Source: Tepidimonas fonticaldi
Lineage (GTDB): Bacteria; Pseudomonadota; Gammaproteobacteria; Burkholderiales; Burkholderiaceae_C
Assembly: GCF_007556755.1 (NCBI RefSeq)
Contig: NZ_VJOO01000002.1
Coordinates: forward strand, 1 to 64,000
Direction: 5' to 3'
DNA length: 64,000 nucleotides
A model generated the notes under the pieces. That model saw only the letters and a list, made by a program, of their open reading frames with translations, was not told the DNA's origin and did no database searches. The first letter of the stretch is position 1; each line of letters opens with the position of its first letter. This document shows, piece by piece, positions 59,029-64,000 of this stretch. Position numbers and translations under genes: made by a program.

Positions 59029-60381
59029 TCAGACGTAGGCCGGGACCATGCAGGTCTTGTGTTCGACGTGGTGGACGAACTCGTGGCGGAAGTGTTTGAT
59101 CATCCCGCGCACCGGCATCGCCGCCGCGTCGCCCAGCGCACAGATCGTGCGGCCCATGATGTTTTCGGCCACGTTGTCGAGCAGGTCGAGATCGCTGGGG
59201 CGACCCTGACCGTTCTCGATGCGATCGACCACCCGCCACAGCCAGCCCGTGCCCTCGCGGCAGGGCGTGCACTGGCCGCAGGACTCGTGCATGTAGAAGT
59301 AGCTCAGCCGCTGCAGCGACTTGACCATGCAGCGCGTGTCGTCCATCACGATGACCGCGCCCGACCCCAGCATGGAGCCCGCTTTGGCGATGGAGTCGTA
59401 GTCCATCGTGCAGTCCATCATGATCGAAGCGGGCAGCACCGGCGCCGAGGACCCGCCCGGAATCACCGCCTTGAGCTGACGCCCCGCGCGCACGCCGCCC
59501 GCCAGCTCCAGCAGCTTGGCAAACGGTGTGCCCAGGGGGATTTCGTAGTTGCCGGGCCGCTCGACGTCCCCGCTGACCGAGAAGATCTTGGTGCCGCCGT
59601 TGTTGGGCTTGCCAACCTCCAGGTAGGCCTGACCGCCGTTGCGGATGATCCAGGGCACCGCGGCGAACGTCTCGGTGTTGTTGATGGTGGTCGGCTTGCC
59701 GTACAGGCCAAAGCTGGCCGGAAACGGCGGCTTGAAGCGCGGCTGGCCTTTCTTGCCCTCCAGCGACTCGAGCAGCGCGGTCTCCTCGCCGCAGATGTAG
59801 GCGCCGAATCCGTGGTGGGCGTGGAGCTGGAAGCTGAAGCCGCTGCCCAGGATGTTGTCGCCCAGGTAGCCGGCGGCACGGGCCTCTTCCAGCGCGGCCT
59901 CGAAGCGCTCGTAGACCTGGAAGATCTCGCCGTGGATGTAGTTGTAGCCGACCGAGATGCCCATGGCATACGCCGCAATCGCCATGCCCTCGATGACGAT
60001 GTGCGGGTTGTGCATCAGGATGTCGCGGTCCTTGCAGGTGCCGGGTTCACCCTCGTCCGAATTGCACACGAGGTACTTTTGGCCCGGAAACTGGCGCGGC
60101 ATGAAGCTCCACTTCAGGCCGGTGGGGAAGCCCGCGCCACCGCGCCCGCGCAGGGCGCTGGCCTTGACCTCGGCGATCACCTGATCGGGCGTCAAACCCT
60201 CGCCGCCGTCCTTGCCCAGGATGCGGCGCAGCGCCTGGTAGCCGCCGCGCGCCTCGTAATCCTTCAGGCGCCAGTTGGTGCCGTCCAGGCCCGCGTAGAT
60301 CTGCGGCTGGATGTGGCGGCCGTGGAAACAGGTCTGCACCCCGGTCGCCGAAAACTGCTGCAGGAGTTGGTGGACGTTCAT
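59029..60381 (-). CDS. nuoF: NADH-quinone oxidoreductase subunit F
   Basis: The NADH-binding FMN subunit, 450 residues. The FMN/NADH region has [31 protein letters not shown] and [20 protein letters not shown]. The N3 [4Fe-4S] cluster has ligands in [12 protein letters not shown], with the fourth cysteine in [11 protein letters not shown]. The ATG at 60381 overlaps the nuoE stop by 4 bp. Confidence 0.96.
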   Translation of the reverse strand: MNVHQLLQQFSATGVQTCFHGRHIQPQIYAGLDGTNWRLKDYEARGGYQALRRILGKDGGEGLTPDQVIAEVKASALRGRGGAGFPTGLKWSFMPRQFPGQKYLVCNSDEGEPGTCKDRDILMHNPHIVIEGMAIAAYAMGISVGYNYIHGEIFQVYERFEAALEEARAAGYLGDNILGSGFSFQLHAHHGFGAYICGEETALLESLEGKKGQPRFKPPFPASFGLYGKPTTINNTETFAAVPWIIRNGGQAYLEVGKPNNGGTKIFSVSGDVERPGNYEIPLGTPFAKLLELAGGVRAGRQLKAVIPGGSSAPVLPASIMMDCTMDYDSIAKAGSMLGSGAVIVMDDTRCMVKSLQRLSYFYMHESCGQCTPCREGTGWLWRVVDRIENGQGRPSDLDLLDNVAENIMGRTICALGDAAAMPVRGMIKHFRHEFVHHVEHKTCMVPAYV

Positions 60382-60908
60382 GCCTGGCCCTCCGCAGCCG
60401 TGGCGCGCAAACCATCGACCAGCTGGTCGAGCCGCTCGGTCGTCATGAAGCTGCACATGTGGCGGTCATTGACCAGCATCACCGGCGCATCGGCACAGGC
60501 CCCCAGGCACTCACAGGGCTGCAGGGTGAAGGTGCCGTCGGCGGTGGTCTCGCCCGGGCGGATGCCCAGCTTGTCGGCCAGATACTGCAGTGCCTTGGCG
60601 CCGTCGCGCAACTGGCACGGCAGATTGGTGCAGACGTTGAGCTTGAAGCGCCCGACCGGCTGCTGGTTGTACATGTTGTAGAAGGTCGTGACCTCGTGCA
60701 CGGCGATCGGCGCCATGCCCAGGTAGTCGGCCACGGCCCGCTCGGCGGCCGGGCTGACCCAACCCTGCTCCTGCTGCACGATGGCCAGACACGCCATCAC
60801 CGCCGACTGGCGCTGATCGGCCGGGTATTTGGCGACTTCGCGCGCGAACCGGGCCAGCGTCGCCTCGGACAGCACCATCGGCTCGACGGTGCGGGATTCG
60901 GTGCTCAT
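60378..60908 (-). CDS. nuoE: NADH-quinone oxidoreductase subunit E
   Basis: The thioredoxin-like N1a [2Fe-2S] subunit, 176 residues. The four cysteines lie in VCTNLPCQL and [11 protein letters not shown]. The helical N-terminal part ([24 protein letters not shown]) is typical. Its ATG overlaps the nuoD stop and its stop overlaps the nuoF ATG, both by 4 bp. Confidence 0.96.
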   Translation of the reverse strand: MSTESRTVEPMVLSEATLARFAREVAKYPADQRQSAVMACLAIVQQEQGWVSPAAERAVADYLGMAPIAVHEVTTFYNMYNQQPVGRFKLNVCTNLPCQLRDGAKALQYLADKLGIRPGETTADGTFTLQPCECLGACADAPVMLVNDRHMCSFMTTERLDQLVDGLRATAAEGQA

Positions 60909-62158
60909 CGGTCGATCTCTCCAAACACGATGTCCATGGTGCCGATGATGGCGACGGCGTCGGCCAGCATGTGACCGCGCGCCATCTCGTCAAGGCAGGA
61001 CAGATGGGCAAAGCCCGGCGCGCGGATCTTCAGGCGGTAAGGCTTGTTGGCGCCGTCGCTGACCAGGTAGATGCCGAACTCGCCCTTGGGGTGCTCGACC
61101 GCCGCGTAGGCTTCACCTTCGGGGACGTGGAAGCCTTCGGTGAAGAGCTTGAAGTGGTGGATCAGCTCTTCCATGTGGGTCTTCATCGCCTCGCGCTTGG
61201 GCGGCGCGACCTTGGTGTTGTCGGTGATGACCGGGCCCGGGTTGGCGCGCAGCCAGTCCACACACTGTTTGATGATGCGGTTGGACTGGCGCATCTCCTC
61301 CATGCGCACGAGGTAGCGGTCGTAGGTGTCGCCCGTCTTGCCCACGGGGATGTCGAAGTCCAGCCGGTCGTACACCTCGTAGGGCTGCTTTTTGCGCAGA
61401 TCCCAGGCGATGCCGGAGCCGCGCAACATGGGGCCGGTCATGCCCATGGCCAGCGCCTTCTCGGGCGGGACCACGCCGATGCCAACGGTGCGCTGCTTCC
61501 AGATGCGGTTGTCGGTCAGCAGCGTGTGGTACTCCTCCAAATATTTGGGGAAGCGCTGCGTGAAGTCGTCGATGAAGTCCAGCAGCGAGCCCTGGCGGTT
61601 CTGGTTGAGCTCCTCCAGCGCCCGCGCGTTGCGGATCTTGCTGACCTTGTACTGCGGCATCGTGTCCGGCAGGTCGCGGTAGACCCCGCCCGGGCGGAAA
61701 TAGGCCGCGTGCATGCGCGCGCCGGACACCGCCTCGTACATGTCGAACAGGTCCTCGCGCTCACGGAAGCAGTACAGCAGGATGGTGGAGCTGCCGCAGT
61801 CGTTGCCATGCGAACCCAGCCACATCAGGTGGTTGAGCAACCGGGTGATCTCCGAGAACATCACGCGGATGTACTGCGCGCGGATCGGCACCTCGATGCC
61901 CAGCAGCTTTTCGATCGCGAGGCAGTAGGCGTGCTCGTTGCACATCATCGAGACGTAGTCCAACCGATCCATGTACGGCAGCGACTGGATGAACGTCTTG
62001 TGCTCGGCGAGCTTTTCGGTGGCGCGGTGCAGCAAACCGATGTGCGGGTCGGCGCGCTGCACGACCTCGCCGTCGAGCTCCAGCACCAGACGCAGCACGC
62101 CGTGCGCGGCCGGGTGCTGCGGACCGAAGTTCAGGGTGTAGTTCTTGATGTCAGCCAT
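60905..62158 (-). CDS. nuoD: NADH-quinone oxidoreductase subunit D
   Basis: The quinone-pocket subunit, 417 residues, separate from NuoC as in mitochondria-like complexes. Quinone-site residues are in [14 protein letters not shown] and [11 protein letters not shown]. The central stretch [21 protein letters not shown] replaces the AHALDxGAxT form seen in many species; I recall this variant as common in Comamonadaceae. The C-terminus [31 protein letters not shown] is intact in pieces. It overlaps nuoE by 4 bp and follows nuoC by 30 bp. Confidence 0.96.
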   Translation of the reverse strand: MADIKNYTLNFGPQHPAAHGVLRLVLELDGEVVQRADPHIGLLHRATEKLAEHKTFIQSLPYMDRLDYVSMMCNEHAYCLAIEKLLGIEVPIRAQYIRVMFSEITRLLNHLMWLGSHGNDCGSSTILLYCFREREDLFDMYEAVSGARMHAAYFRPGGVYRDLPDTMPQYKVSKIRNARALEELNQNRQGSLLDFIDDFTQRFPKYLEEYHTLLTDNRIWKQRTVGIGVVPPEKALAMGMTGPMLRGSGIAWDLRKKQPYEVYDRLDFDIPVGKTGDTYDRYLVRMEEMRQSNRIIKQCVDWLRANPGPVITDNTKVAPPKREAMKTHMEELIHHFKLFTEGFHVPEGEAYAAVEHPKGEFGIYLVSDGANKPYRLKIRAPGFAHLSCLDEMARGHMLADAVAIIGTMDIVFGEIDR

Positions 62159-62188
62159 GACGGATCTACCCTCGGGGCGCGCGGCCCG

Positions 62189-62839
62189 TCAGTGCAGCCC
62201 CCCGTACGCGTCTTCGCGGATGATGCGCGGGGTGATCTCGCGCGGCTCGATCGTGACCGGCTCGTAGATGACGCGCCGCCGCTCGGGGTCGTAGCGCATC
62301 TCGACGTGGCCGGACAGGGGGAAGTCCTTGCGGAACGGGTGGCCGATGAAGCCGTAGTCGGTGAGGATGCGGCGCAGATCCGCGTGCCCCTCGAACACGA
62401 TGCCGAACAGGTCAAAGGCCTCGCGCTCGTACCAGTTGGCCGAGGGCCAGACCGACGTGACGGAGTCGATGACCGGAAAGTCGTCGTCGGGGCAGAAGGT
62501 GCGCACCCGCACGCGCTGGTTCAGACTGACCGACAGCAGGTGGGACACGACGGCAAAGCGCGGCCCTTCCCACGCGCCGTCGCGGTAGGTCGAATAATCC
62601 ACGCCGCACAGGTCGAGCAGTTGTTCGAAGCGGCAACCCGGGGCATCGCGCAGGGTCTGCATGGCCTCGAGGTACTGCGACGCCGGCACCACCACGGTCA
62701 CCTCGCCGCGGGACAGGGTCACGCTCTGGGCCCGCTCGCCCAGGGCGGCGGCCACGGCATCGCGCACCGCCTCGTCCGCCGGGCGGACGGTTTGGGAAGC
62801 GAGCGCCGCCCAGCCGGCGGCTTGCATCGTCGAGGTCAT
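62189..62839 (-). CDS. nuoC: NADH-quinone oxidoreductase subunit C
   Basis: The 30-kDa peripheral subunit, 216 residues. The conserved C-terminal motif has [33 protein letters not shown] and MRYD. The N-terminal 40 residues are variable. GAGGAG lies before the ATG. It is a separate gene from nuoD. Confidence 0.95.
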   Translation of the reverse strand: MTSTMQAAGWAALASQTVRPADEAVRDAVAAALGERAQSVTLSRGEVTVVVPASQYLEAMQTLRDAPGCRFEQLLDLCGVDYSTYRDGAWEGPRFAVVSHLLSVSLNQRVRVRTFCPDDDFPVIDSVTSVWPSANWYEREAFDLFGIVFEGHADLRRILTDYGFIGHPFRKDFPLSGHVEMRYDPERRRVIYEPVTIEPREITPRIIREDAYGGLH

Positions 62840-62876
62840 CGATACTCCTCCTCAGGCACCGCGCGGGGCCTGCCCG

Positions 62877-63356
62877 TCAGACACGGGCAATGGTGTTGGT
62901 GCGGCGGATCTTGTGCTGCAACTGGATGATCCCGTACAGCAGCGCCTCGGCCGTCGGGGGGCAGCCGGGCACATACACATCGACGGGCACGATGCGGTCG
63001 CAGCCGCGCACCACCGAGTAGCTGTAGTGGTAGTAGCCGCCGCCATTGGCGCACGACCCCATGGACAGCACCCAGCGCGGCTCGGCCATCTGGTCGTACA
63101 CCTTGCGCAGCGCAGGCGCCATCTTGTTGCACAGCGTGCCGGCGACGATCATCAGGTCGGACTGCCGGGGGCTGGCGCGAAACACCTCGGCGCCGAAGCG
63201 GGCGATGTCGTAGCGCGCCGTCGCGGCGTGCATCATCTCCACCGCGCAGCACGCCAGCCCGAACGTCATCGGCCACAGCGATCCGGTCTTGGCCCAATTC
63301 ACCACGGCGTCGTAGCTGGTGGTGAAAAAGCCTTCTTTGAACACGCCTTCGATCAT
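62877..63356 (-). CDS. nuoB: NADH-quinone oxidoreductase subunit B
   Basis: The subunit carrying the terminal N2 [4Fe-4S] cluster next to quinone, 159 residues. Ligands are the adjacent cysteines in [12 protein letters not shown], plus MGSCANGGG and VPGCPPTAE. It lies 57 bp after nuoA and 37 bp before nuoC. Confidence 0.97.
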   Translation of the reverse strand: MIEGVFKEGFFTTSYDAVVNWAKTGSLWPMTFGLACCAVEMMHAATARYDIARFGAEVFRASPRQSDLMIVAGTLCNKMAPALRKVYDQMAEPRWVLSMGSCANGGGYYHYSYSVVRGCDRIVPVDVYVPGCPPTAEALLYGIIQLQHKIRRTNTIARV

Positions 63357-63413
63357 CTGTCGCTCCCAGGTATTGCCTGCCGTTTCGCCCGCCGTGCTGC
63401 CTTTCGCGCCGAC

Positions 63414-63773
63414 TCACTCCCAGTCGAGCGCGCCCTTCTTCCACTCGTAGACGAAACCCACCACGAGGATCATCAGGAACATCACGCCCGCCCAAAAGCC
63501 CGTCACGCCGATGTCGGCAAACGCCACCGCCCAGGGAATCAAAAAGGCGATTTCCAGATCGAACAGGATGAACAGGATGGCCACGAGGTAATAGCGCACA
63601 TCGAACTTCATGCGCGCGTCCTCGAAGGCCTCGAAGCCGCATTCGTAGGGGGAGTTTTTCTCGGGATCCGGACGATTGGGGCCGAGCAGGTAGCCAAATA
63701 CCTGCGGGAGTACCCCGACACCCAAGCCCACCAGAATGAACAGAAATACGGGAAGGTACTGCTCAAGGCTCAC
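63414..63773 (-). CDS. nuoA: NADH-quinone oxidoreductase subunit A
   Basis: The three-TM first subunit of the operon, 119 residues. It has the long loop [27 protein letters not shown] in parts (SPYECGFE and [24 protein letters not shown]), with the conserved cysteine and acidic residues. The start codon is GTG at 63773, preceded by CGGAG at good spacing. A rho-independent terminator sits immediately upstream, between tRNA-Leu and this gene. Confidence 0.95.
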   Translation of the reverse strand: MSLEQYLPVFLFILVGLGVGVLPQVFGYLLGPNRPDPEKNSPYECGFEAFEDARMKFDVRYYLVAILFILFDLEIAFLIPWAVAFADIGVTGFWAGVMFLMILVVGFVYEWKKGALDWE

Positions 63774-63785
63774 GGGCGTCTCCGG

Positions 63786-63807
63786 AAAAAAGCGCCCTGC
63801 GGGCGCT
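63786..63807 (-). terminator. Terminator between tRNA-Leu and nuoA
   Basis: On the minus strand a perfect 7-bp AGCGCCC/GGGCGCT stem (63807-63801 with 63797-63791) with a 3-nt loop leads into a T-tract. It starts 16 nt past the tRNA end and ends 12 nt before nuoA. It may end the tRNA transcript or attenuate nuo transcription. Confidence 0.85.
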
Positions 63808-63823
63808 TCATCGGTATCTGGAT

Positions 63824-63908
63824 TGGTGCCGACGGCGAGACTCGAACTCGCACAGCTTTCGCCACTACCCCCTCAAGATAGCGTGTCTACCAATTCCACC
63901 ACGTCGGC
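63824..63908 (-). tRNA. tRNA-Leu (anticodon GAG)
   Basis: The 85-nt minus-strand sequence folds into a class II cloverleaf. The acceptor stem pairs GCCGACG with CGTCGGC, the anticodon stem pairs CTATC with GGTAG around loop TTGAGGG, the variable arm is GTGGCGAAAGCTGT-like, and the T arm has GAGTTCGAGTCTC. CCA is encoded. Anticodon GAG reads CUC/CUU leucine codons. It precedes nuoA, as in many betaproteobacteria. Confidence 0.95.
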
Positions 63909-63915
63909 AATGGGG

Positions 63916-63986
63916 CATCGTCGAGCGCTGGATTTGGCTGCACCACTCCAGCTGCGAACCGTGCATCGACGATGTCAGGGATTGTA
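63916..63986 (-). promoter_or_regulatory. tRNA-Leu leader with nested inverted repeat and TACAAT
   Basis: Minus-strand TACAAT (63986-63981) is a good -10. The leader after it is closed by a perfect 9-bp repeat (CATCGTCGA, TCGACGATG: 63966-63974 and 63916-63924), enclosing a smaller GCTGGA/TCCAGC stem. The structure ends 7 nt before the tRNA. The -35 would be near or beyond the window edge. Confidence 0.4.
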
Positions 63987-64000
63987 CCCGGAAAAGTTCC

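Overview
The window reads as ordinary core chromosome of a high-GC betaproteobacterium, probably order Burkholderiales and Comamonadaceae-like. The evidence is the style of the genes: BPSS1780-family, DUF2782, DUF2818 and DUF1178 proteins in their usual Burkholderiales neighbourhoods, an xseB-ispA-dxs cluster divergent from a Rieske oxygenase, and a 14-gene nuo operon behind tRNA-Leu. Species cannot be set from sequence alone. I see no prophage, insertion sequence, CRISPR array or defence island. Genes are tightly packed, many share ATGA stop/start overlaps, and no gene-free stretch exceeds about 300 bases.

Layout. 1-6.6 kb: a PLP aminotransferase whose 5' end is disturbed by a 57-bp inverted repeat at the window edge, then hrpA (-) and argA (+). 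6.6-11.3 kb: TerC (-) divergent from a LysR regulator, a small Ala/Pro-rich lipoprotein, roxA and an FKBP-type isomerase divergent over 14 bp, and dut. 11.4-15.3 kb: a TRAP transporter (dctP-dctQ-dctM) with a terminator between P and Q. 15.3-18.4 kb: xseB-ispA-dxs. 18.5-22.5 kb: a probable 6S RNA, a Rieske oxygenase, a DMT permease and a sulfurtransferase, then an EAL protein and a secreted dienelactone hydrolase (-). 23.6-32.2 kb: a chemoreceptor, a ClpP-like lipoprotein, polA, DUF2782, thrB, a BPSS1780 protein and an FAD oxidoreductase. 32.3-37.6 kb: a UvrD-type helicase, a motA/motB pair with an abnormal overlap, and guaC behind a promoter-terminator leader. 37.6-47.7 kb: an alpha/beta hydrolase, a DEAD-box helicase, a PiT phosphate transporter, orn, an M48 protease, rsgA, a CobD/CbiB-like protein, a NUDIX CoA pyrophosphatase and gdhA. 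47.8-63.9 kb: DUF1178, ADP-ribose pyrophosphatase, DUF2818, nuoN-nuoA and tRNA-Leu(GAG).

How the genes work together. The nuo operon encodes all 14 subunits of a proton-pumping complex I with separate NuoC and NuoD and no N7 cluster in NuoG. dxs and ispA make isoprenoid precursors that would feed the quinone side chain. The TRAP system, gdhA, argA, thrB and the aminotransferase cover organic-acid uptake and amino-acid metabolism. hrpA, the DEAD-box protein, orn, rsgA and roxA serve RNA and ribosome metabolism.

The most notable signals are regulatory. (1) A probable 6S RNA lies upstream of the Rieske gene. (2) Many genes carry a -10-like hexamer exactly 6-9 nt before ATG with no Shine-Dalgarno, which predicts leaderless mRNAs; at roxA/slyD a palindrome serves both directions. 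(3) A seven-codon ORF sits immediately before gdhA. (4) Terminators sit inside transcription units before guaC, dctQ and nuoA. Start codons were moved inward from the longest frames where family N-termini or ribosome binding sites supported it.
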